Shown here: piece after piece, positions 44,568 through 53,736 of the stretch
Position numbering within the stretch: the stretch's first letter is position 1
Layout of the letters: the number at the start of each line of letters is the position of its first letter
Assembly (NCBI RefSeq): GCF_030386795.1
Contig: NZ_JANUQM010000011.1
Coordinates: 277,501-341,500 of the forward strand
Length of the DNA stretch: 64,000 nucleotides
Source: Streptomyces sp. S.PNR 29
Lineage (GTDB): Bacteria; Actinomycetota; Actinomycetes; Streptomycetales; Streptomycetaceae
Reading direction: 5' to 3'
Translations under genes and position numbers: made by a program
Notes under the pieces: generated by a model
The model's database searches: none
The model's input: the letters and a program-made list of their open reading frames with translations, nothing else
Told to the model about the DNA's origin: nothing

Positions 44568-46028
44568 GTGCCACTTGACCGTAATCTTCTGATCGGCGGC
44601 AAGGAGACCCCGGCCGTCTCCAGTCGGACCACCGCCGACATCAGCCCTTGGACCGGTGAGCCTTACGCGAGGGTCGCCGCGGCCGGCCCCGAGGACGTGC
44701 GAGCCGCGGTGGACGCGGCGGATGCCGCCTTCGCCGAGTGGGCGGCGCTCGCACCCTTCGCCCGGCGGGAGATCTTCCTGCGCGCGGCGGATCTCATGGA
44801 AGAGCGCCGTGAACAAGCCGTTGAGCTGATGGCCGCCGAGACGGGCGGAACCCGGGGGTGGGCGCTGTTCAACGTCCAGGTGGCCGCCGGCATGCTGCGC
44901 GAGGCCGCCGCCGCGATCACCGCCCCGCGCGGGGACGTGCTCACCACCCAGGAGCCGGGGGGACTCAGCCTTGCCGTCCGCGAACCCCTCGGCGTCGTGG
45001 CCGCGTTCGCGCCGTGGAACGCGCCGGTCATCCTCGGCACCCGGGCGGTCGCCGCTCCGCTCGCGGCGGGCAACACCGTCGTGGTCAAGGCGAGCGAGGA
45101 CGCCCCGATCGCGTGCGGCCTGTTCGTCGCCGACGTGCTGCGCGACGCGGGACTGCCCGACGGTGTCCTCAACGTCATCACCAACGACAAGGCGGACGCC
45201 GCGGGCATCGCGCGGGAACTGATCGCGGATCCGCGTGTCCGTGCGGTCAACTTCACCGGCTCGACCGGTGTCGGGCGGGTCATCGGTGCCCGCGCGGCCG
45301 AGCACCTCAAGCCGGCCGTGCTGGAACTCGGCGGCAAGAACTCCGTGATCGTGCTGGAGGACGCCGACCTCGACCACGCCGTGAACGCCGCCGCGTTCGC
45401 CGCGTTCATGAACTCCGGCCAGATCTGCATGTGCGCCGACCGCGTCCTGGTGCACACCTCACTCGTCGGCGAGTTCACCCGGCGGTTCACCGCGAAGGTC
45501 GCCGGTCTGCCTAGCGGCGATCCGGGCCTGCCCGGCACCGTCATCGGCCCGCTGGTGGACGAAGCCGCCGCGTGGCGGGTCGCTGCCCTGGTCACGGACG
45601 CGGTCGGCAAGGGCGCGCGCGTCCTGACCGGCGGTGGCAGGCCGGAGGGGGCCCTGTATCCGGCGACCGTGCTGACCGACCTGCCCGAGGACGCTGAACT
45701 GCACCACGCCGAGGCCTTCGGACCCGTCGTCGCCGTCAGGGCCTTCGCGGACGACGACGAGGCGGTGGCCCTGGCGAACGACACCGAGCACGGCCTCAGT
45801 TGCGGCATCCTCACCGAGAACGGCACCCACGGCCTGAAGGTGGCACGCCGTGTCCGCACCGGCATCGTGCACGTGAACGACCAGTCGGTGGGGGACGAAC
45901 CGCAGGCACCCTTCGGCGGTTTCGCGGCCTCCGGTTACGGCCGCTTCGGAGGGCGCTGGGGCATCGAGTCCTTCTCGAACACTCGCTGGGTCACCCTCTC
46001 CACCGAGCACTCCCGCTACCCCTTCTGA
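44568..46028 (+). CDS. Aldehyde dehydrogenase (paralogue of 12525)
   Basis: This 486-residue dehydrogenase is similar to that at 12525 along its whole length: APWNAPVILGTRAVA, LELGGKNSVIVLEDAD and NSGQICMCADRVLVH (Cys nucleophile) are nearly shared, as are the C-terminal ends (STEHSRYPF and TQHASYPF). One change is the cofactor motif VVKASEDAP, where KPSE is usual. The GTG start follows AAGAAGG. In this operon it is the obvious enzyme to oxidise aromatic aldehydes released by the carotenoid-oxygenase-type enzyme. Confidence 0.9.
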   Translation: MPLDRNLLIGGKETPAVSSRTTADISPWTGEPYARVAAAGPEDVRAAVDAADAAFAEWAALAPFARREIFLRAADLMEERREQAVELMAAETGGTRGWALFNVQVAAGMLREAAAAITAPRGDVLTTQEPGGLSLAVREPLGVVAAFAPWNAPVILGTRAVAAPLAAGNTVVVKASEDAPIACGLFVADVLRDAGLPDGVLNVITNDKADAAGIARELIADPRVRAVNFTGSTGVGRVIGARAAEHLKPAVLELGGKNSVIVLEDADLDHAVNAAAFAAFMNSGQICMCADRVLVHTSLVGEFTRRFTAKVAGLPSGDPGLPGTVIGPLVDEAAAWRVAALVTDAVGKGARVLTGGGRPEGALYPATVLTDLPEDAELHHAEAFGPVVAVRAFADDDEAVALANDTEHGLSCGILTENGTHGLKVARRVRTGIVHVNDQSVGDEPQAPFGGFAASGYGRFGGRWGIESFSNTRWVTLSTEHSRYPF

Positions 46029-46084
46029 TCCCGCCGCGTACGGCGCCTGCCCGAAACCGCCAACACCACAACCGAGGAGTGCGC

Positions 46085-46480
46085 ATGGCAACATTCCGTT
46101 TCGACACCCGGGTCGACCAGGACCCCGACCGCGTCTGGGCCGTCCTCACCGACGTGAGCATGATTCCGCGGTGGTTCCCGGCCGTGAAGGAGGCCCACTT
46201 CGACGGCACGCACCGCCACCTGACCACGGCCCAGGGCACGGTGAAGTCCCTCGTGGTGACGAAGGACGACGAACTGCGGCGCTTCCAGTACCGGTTCGTC
46301 GAGGGCATGCCCCAGCCCATCGACTTCCACCTGGGCACCATCGACGTGCTTCCCGACGGGGACGGCTCACGCGTGGTCTACAGCCAGGAGATCCTTCCCG
46401 AGGCGCTGGCACCCATCGTCGAGGGAGCCGTGAGCGAGGGGATCGAGGGCATCGCCCGGTACTTCGCCATGCACCCCTGA
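46085..46480 (+). CDS. SRPBCC (START-like) family protein
   Basis: This 131-residue protein has the helix-grip pattern RVDQDPDRVWAVLTDVSMIPRWFPAVKEAHFDG and a long C-terminal helix (EALAPIVEGAVSEGIEGIARYF), as in polyketide cyclase/Bet v1-like proteins that bind hydrophobic ligands. GAGGAG precedes the ATG. It closes the dioxygenase operon and may be a cyclase, hydratase or ligand carrier. No catalytic residue can be assigned. Confidence 0.8.
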   Translation: MATFRFDTRVDQDPDRVWAVLTDVSMIPRWFPAVKEAHFDGTHRHLTTAQGTVKSLVVTKDDELRRFQYRFVEGMPQPIDFHLGTIDVLPDGDGSRVVYSQEILPEALAPIVEGAVSEGIEGIARYFAMHP

Positions 46481-46811
46481 CCCGGCAGGGGCGCACGAGG
46501 TGCGAGCGGGGCCGGCGGCGGTGAACGCAGCGGGACACTCCAGTGCGGGCCGGGTCACGCGAACCGGCCCGCACTCCTGTGCGCGGCGGCCCGCCGAGTA
46601 ACGGGCTGACGGCGAGTCCGCCGAGCATGGCCACCACGCTCAGGCCGATCGCGGGTAGGTAGCAGAGATCGCCGGCTCTGGCACCTCGCAGACCGCGTCG
46701 AACAGCGCAGCTGCGAGGTAATGGTCGGGCGGGCAGCCCACGCGGCGACGTCTGTGCGCCGTCACCCTCCTGCCGGGGGCGCGATCGGCGCATGGTGCAC
46801 GGGCCGCTCGG
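46481..46811. other. Convergent intergenic region
   Basis: This 331-base region lies between the SRPBCC gene (+) and TetR (-). Apart from the hairpin at 46542-46575 nothing recognisable is present. Confidence 0.45.
46542..46575. terminator. Terminator of the dioxygenase operon
   Basis: AGTGCGGGCCGG (46542-46553) pairs perfectly with CCGGCCCGCACT (46564-46575), a 12-bp stem with a 10-base loop, about 60 bases after the SRPBCC stop. Confidence 0.75.
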
Positions 46812-47492
46812 TCACTCTCCGGCCGAGCTCGTCGTTCCCCGGACAGGAGTGGCCGGTGAGGCGAGGTCGGGGAGGGGGCGCCGGGCGACCTCGTGGGCGT
46901 CGTCCGGTGGGACGCCCAGCATGCGCAGGACCATCTCGGCCAGGTTGACCGCGGCCTCGTCGCCGTCCACGTCGGGGCGGGCGAACCTCAGCTCCACCAG
47001 GGAGAGCAGGGTGCCGCCGAGTGCGGACAGGGCGACCGCCGGCTCGACGGGGGTGAAGCGGCCGGAGGCGAGGCCGGCCTCGAGGTCGCGCAGTGCCCGC
47101 CGGGCCAGGCCGTTGTCCGAGTGGATGTGACCGAGGCCGCGGCGGCGCAGGACCTGCATCAGCTCGGGGTGGGAGTCGGCCATGCGGGCGCTGAGCCGGA
47201 AGCCCGCGGCGACGAGTTCGGCCGGGTCGTCGATCCCCGCAAGGCGCTCGTCGAAGTTCTGGCCGAACTCCTCCAGAGCGTCCACCACGGCTGCCTCGAA
47301 CAGCTCGGTCTTCGACTCGAAGTGGTTGTAGAAGGAGCCGAAACCGACGTCCGCGCGCTCGGCGATCGCCTGGATGCTGGCGCTGGTGTCCCCGGTCTCG
47401 GCGAGGATCTGCCGCGCGGCGTGGATGAGCGCGCGACGGGTCTCGGCGCGGCGCCGCTCGAACCGGTTGCTGGGTGGGGCTGACGTAGGCAT
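46812..47492 (-). CDS. TetR-family regulator
   Basis: This 226-residue regulator begins with the helix-turn-helix NRFERRRAETRRALIHAARQILAETGDTSASIQAIAERADVGFGSFYNHFESKTELFEAAVV, a typical TetR N-terminus, followed by a helical ligand domain. It is divergent from the ring-cleavage operon at 47628, with 135 bases between the starts. A perfect palindrome lies 41 bases before its ATG. It is the best candidate for controlling both promoters described at 47533 and 55915. Confidence 0.87.
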   Translation of the reverse strand: MPTSAPPSNRFERRRAETRRALIHAARQILAETGDTSASIQAIAERADVGFGSFYNHFESKTELFEAAVVDALEEFGQNFDERLAGIDDPAELVAAGFRLSARMADSHPELMQVLRRRGLGHIHSDNGLARRALRDLEAGLASGRFTPVEPAVALSALGGTLLSLVELRFARPDVDGDEAAVNLAEMVLRMLGVPPDDAHEVARRPLPDLASPATPVRGTTSSAGE

Positions 47493-47532
47493 ACGCAGAG
47501 TTTAACCGCGGGAACGATGGCGGCAGCAGCTC

Positions 47533-47612
47533 TGATGAATTCATCATTTCCCTTGGCGAACCTCTTGACGGCGATGTTGTCACAGTTGATAATTTCCTCA
47601 TTACGGCAATGT
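47533..47612 (+). promoter_or_regulatory. Promoter of the VOC dioxygenase operon, with palindrome
   Basis: TGATGAATTCATCA (47533-47546) is a perfect 14-bp palindrome. TTGACG (47565-47570) and GATAAT (47588-47593), 17 bases apart, are a strong promoter. After the -10 comes TTTCCTCATTACGGCAATG (from 47593). The same elements in the same order and spacing recur before the P450 at 56114. Confidence 0.7.
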
Positions 47613-47627
47613 TGCTCGGAGGGCACC

Positions 47628-48773
47628 ATGTCTGAAACCCGCGTCGACGGGACCGCTGTCAAGACTGCCCACCAGGACCTGCACAGCGAACACGGCGCCC
47701 TGCGCGGCGAACACCCCGGCCGCTCCCGGAACCCGGTGATCAAGGTGGCCGACCTGGCGTGGCTGGAGTTCGAGAAGCCGGACCTGGAGCGGGCCGAGGT
47801 CTTCGCCCGGGACTTCGGGTTCGGGATCGCCGCTCGCACCGAGCGGGAGCTGTGGCTGCGGGGCACCTTCGCGGGCTCACCCTGCATGGTGATCCGGCGC
47901 GGGCGCACCTCCCGGTTCATCGGCCCGGCGTTCCGGGCCGCCGAGCGGACCGACCTGGACCGGCTGGCCCGTGCCACCGGATCGTCCGTACGGGATGCTG
48001 ACGTTCCCGGCGGCGGCAAGGTGGTCGACCTGCTCGACCCCTCGGGCTTCCCGGTGCGGGTGGTGCACTGCGGCGAACAGCTCCCCGCGCTGCCGGAACA
48101 GCGGCCGCTGCTCCTCAACTTCGGCACCGCTCACCGTCGTACGAACGCCACCCAGCGCCCGCCGCGCGAACCCTCCCGTATCCAGCGGCTGGGGCATGTG
48201 GTGCTGGAGACAAGGGTGTTCGCGCAGGCGCTGGACTGGTACCTGGACACCCTCGGCATGATCGTGTCCGACTTCCTGTTCCTGGACGGCCAGCGCGGGC
48301 GCGGTCCCACGATGGCGTTCATCCGCTGCGACCTGGGCAGCGTGCCGGCCGACCACCACACCCTGGCCATGCACCTCGGGCCCGGCACTGGATACGTCCA
48401 CTCCGCCTACCAGGTCACCGACCTGGACTCCATCGCCGCCGGCGGCGAGTACCTCAAGGAGCGCGGATACAAGCGCAGTTGGGGCATCGGCCGGCACATC
48501 CAGGGCAGCCAGCTGTTCGACTACTGGCGCGATCCCGACCACTTCATGCTGGAGCACTTCGCCGACGGCGACCTGTTCTCCAGCGACGTCGAGCCGGGCT
48601 GGGCGCCCATGTCGACCAGCGGTCTGGCCCAGTGGGGCCCGCCCGCCACCCGCGACTTCCTCGGCGCGAGCCCCTCCCCGCAGCGGGTCCGCGACGTCAT
48701 CGAGGCCCTGCGTGGCGACAACGAGATGGACCCCGCACGACTCCTGGGCCTGCTCAAGGCCGCCAAGTCCTGA
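47628..48773 (+). CDS. Type I extradiol dioxygenase (VOC family)
   Basis: This 381-residue two-module VOC enzyme has its iron triad in the C-terminal module: H190 (RLGHVVLE), H258 (GYVHSAYQV) and E309 (HFMLEHF), all family-typical. It has an N-terminal extension of about 40 residues and a C-terminal tail of about 70 compared with BphC-type enzymes. CGGAGGG sets ATG 47628. It begins an operon with an FAH hydrolase and an MhpA-like hydroxylase, so it probably cleaves the catechol made by the latter. Confidence 0.87.
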   Translation: MSETRVDGTAVKTAHQDLHSEHGALRGEHPGRSRNPVIKVADLAWLEFEKPDLERAEVFARDFGFGIAARTERELWLRGTFAGSPCMVIRRGRTSRFIGPAFRAAERTDLDRLARATGSSVRDADVPGGGKVVDLLDPSGFPVRVVHCGEQLPALPEQRPLLLNFGTAHRRTNATQRPPREPSRIQRLGHVVLETRVFAQALDWYLDTLGMIVSDFLFLDGQRGRGPTMAFIRCDLGSVPADHHTLAMHLGPGTGYVHSAYQVTDLDSIAAGGEYLKERGYKRSWGIGRHIQGSQLFDYWRDPDHFMLEHFADGDLFSSDVEPGWAPMSTSGLAQWGPPATRDFLGASPSPQRVRDVIEALRGDNEMDPARLLGLLKAAKS

Positions 48774-48803
48774 CCTCCCCAACCCCCGCACGAAGGTACT
48801 GTC

Positions 48804-49742
48804 ATGAGCACCAATGTCCTGCGCACCGCCGAAGGATGGTGGGTGGTCCGCGGCGAGCGGGCCGTCCCCGTGGACACCAAGGCCGTCACCACCGCTGAGC
48901 TGATCGCCGACCGTGACGCCGTACGGGAGGCAGCACTGTCGGCCGACGCGGGCACGCCCGTCGCGGACCTGGCCGCCCTCTCGCCGGTCACCACGCCCTG
49001 CCGGGTGGTCGCCCAGATGGTCAACTACCGCAGTCACGCCCGCGATTCGGGCTTCACCGGTGACATCCCGCCCGCCTTCTTCCGCAAGGCGTCCGGCTCG
49101 GTCAGCGGCCCCGGCGAGGCCGTCGTCCGCCCCGCACACGTGAAGTTCCTCGACTACGAGATCGAGTTGGGCCTGGTCATGGGCGCGTCCCTGCCCGTCG
49201 GCACGGTGGTCGAGGAGCGGGACCTGCCCTCGTACGTCGCCGGGCTCGTGATCACCAACGACATCAGCGCCCGCGAGGTGCAGCTGACCAAGACGCAGTT
49301 CTACGAGAGCAAGTCGTACCCCACCTTCACACCGACCGGGCCGTACCTGGCGCTGCTGGAGCCGGAGGACTTCGCCCACCTCCTGGACCTGCGGCTGAAG
49401 CTGTTTGTCAACGGCGAGCTGCGTCAGGACCGCACCCTCGCCGACATGATCGTCCGCCCGGCGCAGGCCCTGACCCTGCTGGCCCGGTTCCAGACCCTCG
49501 ACCCCGGCGACCTGCTGCTGACCGGCACGCCCGGTGGCACAGCGCTGAAGGCCCCGCCGAAACCGGTCGAGAAGATCGGCGCCCTGCTGCCGCCCGCCGT
49601 CAAATGGAAGGCCTTCTTCAAGTCCCAGGCGAAGAACCCGCACTACCTGCACACGGGTGACGTGATGACGGCGACGATCGCGACCCCGGACGGCCGGATC
49701 GACCTCGGCGAGCAGCGTACCCCCGTCACGGACGCGAAATGA
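48804..49742 (+). CDS. Fumarylacetoacetate hydrolase-family protein
   Basis: This 312-residue FAH-fold enzyme has VVAQMVNYRSHARDSGF, AFFRKASGSVSGPGE, KFLDYEIELGLVMGASL with metal glutamates, GLVITNDISAREVQLTKTQF and GDLLLTGTPGGTALK. An insert near residues 260-285 (PPKPVEKIGALLPPAVKWKA) is unusual for the family and may shape the active site or a subunit contact. It lies 30 bases after the dioxygenase and should act on the ring-fission product. Confidence 0.86.
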   Translation: MSTNVLRTAEGWWVVRGERAVPVDTKAVTTAELIADRDAVREAALSADAGTPVADLAALSPVTTPCRVVAQMVNYRSHARDSGFTGDIPPAFFRKASGSVSGPGEAVVRPAHVKFLDYEIELGLVMGASLPVGTVVEERDLPSYVAGLVITNDISAREVQLTKTQFYESKSYPTFTPTGPYLALLEPEDFAHLLDLRLKLFVNGELRQDRTLADMIVRPAQALTLLARFQTLDPGDLLLTGTPGGTALKAPPKPVEKIGALLPPAVKWKAFFKSQAKNPHYLHTGDVMTATIATPDGRIDLGEQRTPVTDAK

Positions 49743-49754
49743 GACCCGAAGCAC

Positions 49755-51338
49755 ATGATCGTCGAACGTAACGGGGCAGACGTACCCGTGGTGATCGTCG
49801 GCGCCGGACCGGTGGGTGTGACCGCCGCCCTCCTCCTCGCCCGGCGCGGAGTCCGCAGCGTCGTCCTGGAACGCCACCAGGACGTCTACCCGCTCCCGCG
49901 TGCCGTCGCCACCGACGACGAGGTCCGCAGGATCCTTCAGGCGGCGGGCGTGGGGCAGGAGTTCGCCGTGATCGCCCGCCCGGCGAACGGGCTACGGCTG
50001 CTGGACGCCCGGCACCGGGTGATGGCCGAGTTCCGCCGCACCGAGAACGGCCTGCACGGCTACCCGCAGACCAGCATGTTCGACCAGCCCGAGCTGGAAC
50101 GCGTGCTGCGCGACGCGCTCGCCCGTCACCCGGAATGCGAACTGCGCGGCGGCGTGGAGGTCACCGGCATCGGCCCGGACACCACCGGCCCCGTGCGCGT
50201 GACCTACCGCGACGACGACGGCGAGCACGAGCTGTGGGCGGAGGCGGTCCTCGGCTGCGACGGCGCCAACAGCCTCACCCGCGAGGCCATCGGCGCCGTA
50301 TGGGAAGACCTGCGCTTCGAGGAACGCTGGACCGTCATCGACGTCCGTACGACGGCCGACGTGCGCTGCTGGGAGGGGGTCGACCAGGTGTGCGACCCGG
50401 ATCGGCCGGCGACCTTCATGCGGGTCGGCGAGGACCGCTACCGCTGGGAGTTCCGGCTGCGGGACGGGCAGGAGCCGGTCCGCGAGCTGATCGCGCCGTG
50501 GCTGCCGCCCTCGTACGACGGGGACATCGAGGTCGTCCGCGAGACGCAGTACACCTTCCGGGCCCGCCTCGCCGACCGTTGGCGCAGCGGACGGGTCTTC
50601 CTGCTCGGTGATGCCGCCCACCTCACCCCGCCGTTCATCGGACAGGGGCTGTGCGCGGGCCTGCGGGACGCCTACAACCTCACCTGGAAGCTCGCCCGAG
50701 TCCTCCGACAGGGCGGGGACGAGCGGCTGTTGGACACCTACGAGACTGAGCGCAAGCCGCACGCCCGGCATGTGATCCGGCTCGCGGTCGCCATGGGCTG
50801 GGCCATGACCGGCGGCCAGGACAGTGCCGCCGCGATCCGCCGCAGGGCCCTGGCCGCGGCCTGCCGCATACCCGGCCTGACCGAACTGGCCGGCCGCGAC
50901 CTCAGCCCGCCCCTGACCACGGGACTCCTCGTACGCCGCCGCCTCCGCAAGGGCCTTGCGGGAACGCACTGCCCCCAACCGTGGATCACCGCCGACGGAC
51001 GGCGCAGCCGCCTCGACGAGGTGCTCGGCGACTCCTTCACCATCCTGACCACCGCCGATCCCTGGCCCTCGCTGAACGCCCTCGCCCACGCACTCGGCAT
51101 CCGGGCGATCCCCGTCACCGGCCTCGGCGACGACGGCACACTCGCCGCCTGGCTGCGCGCCGGCCGCGCGGACGCCGTACTGCTGCGCCCCGACCGCGTC
51201 GTCATGGACGTCGTCCCCGCCGGGGGCCAGGACTTCACCGGCACCACCGCCTGGGCGTCCCTCCTGCACACCACCCGCAGTCCCCACCCGCCCCAACGGA
51301 CCGTCGACAACAGCCTGCTGAGGAGCGTCACACGATGA
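49755..51338 (+). CDS. FAD-dependent aromatic hydroxylase (MhpA-like)
   Basis: This 527-residue group A flavoprotein has VVIVGAGPVGVTAALLLARRGVRS (FAD), DEVRRILQAAGV, VLGCDGANSLTREAIG (DG motif) and VFLLGDAAHLTPPFIGQGLCAGLRDAYNLTWKL (GD motif). A C-terminal thioredoxin-like domain follows, as in 3-(3-hydroxyphenyl)propionate hydroxylase MhpA and related polyketide hydroxylases. It converts a phenol to a catechol with NAD(P)H and O2. It begins 12 bases after the FAH gene and overlaps the CoA ligase by 4 bases, so it probably prepares the substrate for the dioxygenase at 47628. Confidence 0.88.
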   Translation: MIVERNGADVPVVIVGAGPVGVTAALLLARRGVRSVVLERHQDVYPLPRAVATDDEVRRILQAAGVGQEFAVIARPANGLRLLDARHRVMAEFRRTENGLHGYPQTSMFDQPELERVLRDALARHPECELRGGVEVTGIGPDTTGPVRVTYRDDDGEHELWAEAVLGCDGANSLTREAIGAVWEDLRFEERWTVIDVRTTADVRCWEGVDQVCDPDRPATFMRVGEDRYRWEFRLRDGQEPVRELIAPWLPPSYDGDIEVVRETQYTFRARLADRWRSGRVFLLGDAAHLTPPFIGQGLCAGLRDAYNLTWKLARVLRQGGDERLLDTYETERKPHARHVIRLAVAMGWAMTGGQDSAAAIRRRALAAACRIPGLTELAGRDLSPPLTTGLLVRRRLRKGLAGTHCPQPWITADGRRSRLDEVLGDSFTILTTADPWPSLNALAHALGIRAIPVTGLGDDGTLAAWLRAGRADAVLLRPDRVVMDVVPAGGQDFTGTTAWASLLHTTRSPHPPQRTVDNSLLRSVTR

Positions 51339-53302
51339 GCGTGCCCGAGCCTTTCATGACGCCGGATCCGCAGGCCGTCGCGGACAGCCACCTCATGGAC
51401 TTCGCCCGCCATGTCGGGATGTCCGGCGCCGATTACGCCGACCTGTACCGCTGGTCGGTCACGGACCTGGAGGGTTTCTGGGGGGCGGTGTGGGAGTACT
51501 TCGACATCGACGCGGACACGCCGTACGAGCGGGTGCTGGCCGAGGAGCGGATGCCCGGCGCCCGCTGGTTCCCCGACGCCACCCTCAACTACGCCCACCA
51601 CGCCCTGCGCAACCTCGCCGACGACGCTGTGGCGGTCATCGCCCTCGACGAGACCGGCTCCTGCTACGAGGTGACCGCGAGCCACCTGCGCGCCCAGGTC
51701 GCCTCCGTCGCCGCGACCCTGCGCGAGCTGGGCGTGGGACAGGGCGACCGGGTGGTCGGCTATCTGCCCAACACCCCGCACGCGATCGTCGCGTTCCTCG
51801 CCGCCGCGAGCCTGGGCGCCGTGTGGTCGGTGTGCGGGCAGGACTACGCGCCCATGGCCGCCGCCGACCGCTTCGCCCAGCTCGAACCCACCGTCCTGAT
51901 CACCGCCGACGGCTACCTCTTCAACGGCACCACCCACGACCGCCGCGACGCCACCCTCGAACTCGCCCACGCGCTGCCGACGTTGAAGGCGACGCTGCTG
52001 GTGGGCCATGTGGGCCTGCCATGGCCGTCGAAGGCGTACCCCTCGCTGGTCGTCCCCTGGGAGGACGCCGCTACCCGCACCGAGGAACTCACCTGCACGC
52101 CGGTGCCGTTCGACCACCCCCTGTGGGTCGTCTTCTCCTCCGGCACCACCGGCCTGCCCAAAGGCATCGTCCACGGCCACGGAGGCGTCCTGCTGGAGCA
52201 TCTCAAGACCCTCGGCCTGCACTCCGATCTCGGCCCCGGCGACCGCCTGCTGTGGTACACCACCACCCACTGGATGATGTGGAACCTGGTCGCCTCCACA
52301 CTCCTGACCGGTGCCACCACCTGCACCTACGACGGCAGCCCGGCGCCCCTCGCCCAGCCCGACGTCCTGTGGCAACTGGCCGCCCGCCACCGGGTGACCG
52401 TCTTCGGCACCAGCCCCCAGTACCTGCTGGGCATGGCCAAGTTCGGCATCGACCCCTCGGCGCACGACCTGTCGTCGATCCGCGTGGTCGGCTGCACCGG
52501 CTCCACCCTGCCGGCCTCCGCCTACCCCTGGGTCCGCGACCACGTCGGCGACCGCGTGCTGCTCGCGTCGATCAGTGGCGGCACGGACGTGGTGTCCGGC
52601 TTCGCCGGCAGCGCACCCAACACCCCTGTATGGGCAGGCGAGTTGTCCGCACCCCACCTGGGCGTCGCGCTGGCCGCCTACGACGCCGAGGGCTTCCCGG
52701 TCGTCGACCGGGTCGGTGAGCTGGTCGTCACCCGCCCCATGCCGTCGATGCCGCTGTACTTCTGGAACGACCCCGACGGCACCCGCTACCGCGACGCCTA
52801 CTTCTCGTCCTACCCGGGCGTCTGGCGGCACGGTGACTGGATCACGGTCACCAGCCATGGCTCGGTGATCGTGCACGGCCGCTCCGACAGCACGCTGAAC
52901 CGTAACGGTGTCCGCCTCGGCAGCGCCGACATCCACGACGTCGTCGAGCGCCTCCCCGAGATCGCGGAGGCCCTGGTCATCGGCGCGGAGGAGGACGACG
53001 GCGGCTACTGGATGCCGCTGTTCGTGGTCCCCGCCGCCGGGGTGACCCTGGACGACACCCTCCGCGACCGCATCCGTGAGGCCATCCGCAGTGGTGCCTC
53101 ACCCCGCCACGTCCCCGACGAGATCCTCGAGGCGCCGGGCATCCCGCACACCCGCACCGGCAAGAAACTCGAAGTCCCCGTCAAACGCCTCCTCCAGGGC
53201 GCCCCGGTCGAGCAGGTCGTCAACCTGGCCACCGTGGATGCCCCCGACCTCATCGACTACTACGCCCGCCTGGGCGCTGAACGCAGGGACAGATCGGCAT
53301 GA
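51335..53302 (+). CDS. Acetoacetate-CoA ligase
   Basis: This 655-residue adenylate-forming enzyme matches acetoacetyl-CoA synthetase in length and motifs: ARWFPDATLNYA near the N-terminus, VVGYLPNTPHAIVAFLAAASLGAVWSVCGQDY, the AMP-binding loop VVFSSGTTGLPKGIVHGHGG, YTTTHWMMWN, GGTDVVSGF and the late THTGKK-like HTRTGKKLEVPVK with the adenylation lysine. It activates acetoacetate, a product of FAH-type hydrolysis, for thiolysis to acetyl-CoA. Its place at the end of a ring-cleavage operon fits that role; a related short-chain keto acid is also possible. Confidence 0.88.
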   Translation: MSVPEPFMTPDPQAVADSHLMDFARHVGMSGADYADLYRWSVTDLEGFWGAVWEYFDIDADTPYERVLAEERMPGARWFPDATLNYAHHALRNLADDAVAVIALDETGSCYEVTASHLRAQVASVAATLRELGVGQGDRVVGYLPNTPHAIVAFLAAASLGAVWSVCGQDYAPMAAADRFAQLEPTVLITADGYLFNGTTHDRRDATLELAHALPTLKATLLVGHVGLPWPSKAYPSLVVPWEDAATRTEELTCTPVPFDHPLWVVFSSGTTGLPKGIVHGHGGVLLEHLKTLGLHSDLGPGDRLLWYTTTHWMMWNLVASTLLTGATTCTYDGSPAPLAQPDVLWQLAARHRVTVFGTSPQYLLGMAKFGIDPSAHDLSSIRVVGCTGSTLPASAYPWVRDHVGDRVLLASISGGTDVVSGFAGSAPNTPVWAGELSAPHLGVALAAYDAEGFPVVDRVGELVVTRPMPSMPLYFWNDPDGTRYRDAYFSSYPGVWRHGDWITVTSHGSVIVHGRSDSTLNRNGVRLGSADIHDVVERLPEIAEALVIGAEEDDGGYWMPLFVVPAAGVTLDDTLRDRIREAIRSGASPRHVPDEILEAPGIPHTRTGKKLEVPVKRLLQGAPVEQVVNLATVDAPDLIDYYARLGAERRDRSA

Positions 53303-53652
53303 CAACCGCACACACCACCCTCGCCGTCGCACTGGCCCTGGTCTTCCTCCCCCTGGGGCTGGCGAAGATCGCCGCGGTGCCGTTCATGCGTCAGGCAGCC
53401 GCGCATCTCGACATGTCGCCGGGTCTCTACCGCGTCATCGGCACCCTGGAAGTGGCGGGAGCCGCCGGCCTGCTGCTCGGCCTGGCTTCGGCCCCGCTCG
53501 GGGTGGCCGCCGCTGCCGGGCTGGCTGTGCTCATGGTGGCTGCCGCGGTGGTTCACCTGCGCCATGGCGACCCGCCCGTGCGGGCCCTGCCCGCCGCCGT
53601 ACTGGCCCTGATGGCGGTGGCGTACGCCGGGGCGGCGATCGTCGCCGGCTGA
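53299..53652 (+). CDS. DoxX-family small membrane protein
   Basis: This 117-residue protein of about four membrane helices contains LVFLPLGLAKIAAVPFMRQAAAHLDMSPGLYRVIGTLEVAGAAGLLLGL, which is typical of the DoxX-like family. Some DoxX proteins are associated with quinone or redox metabolism, but most have no defined role. It overlaps the CoA ligase by 4 bases and ends the operon. Confidence 0.75.
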   Translation: MTTAHTTLAVALALVFLPLGLAKIAAVPFMRQAAAHLDMSPGLYRVIGTLEVAGAAGLLLGLASAPLGVAAAAGLAVLMVAAAVVHLRHGDPPVRALPAAVLALMAVAYAGAAIVAG

Positions 53653-53736
53653 CGGCCCGGGTGTGCGCCGCGTCGAGCGGGAGGCTGTCGATGCCCGACG
53701 GCTCACGGGCCTCCTGTCCGGCGTACCGTCGACAGT

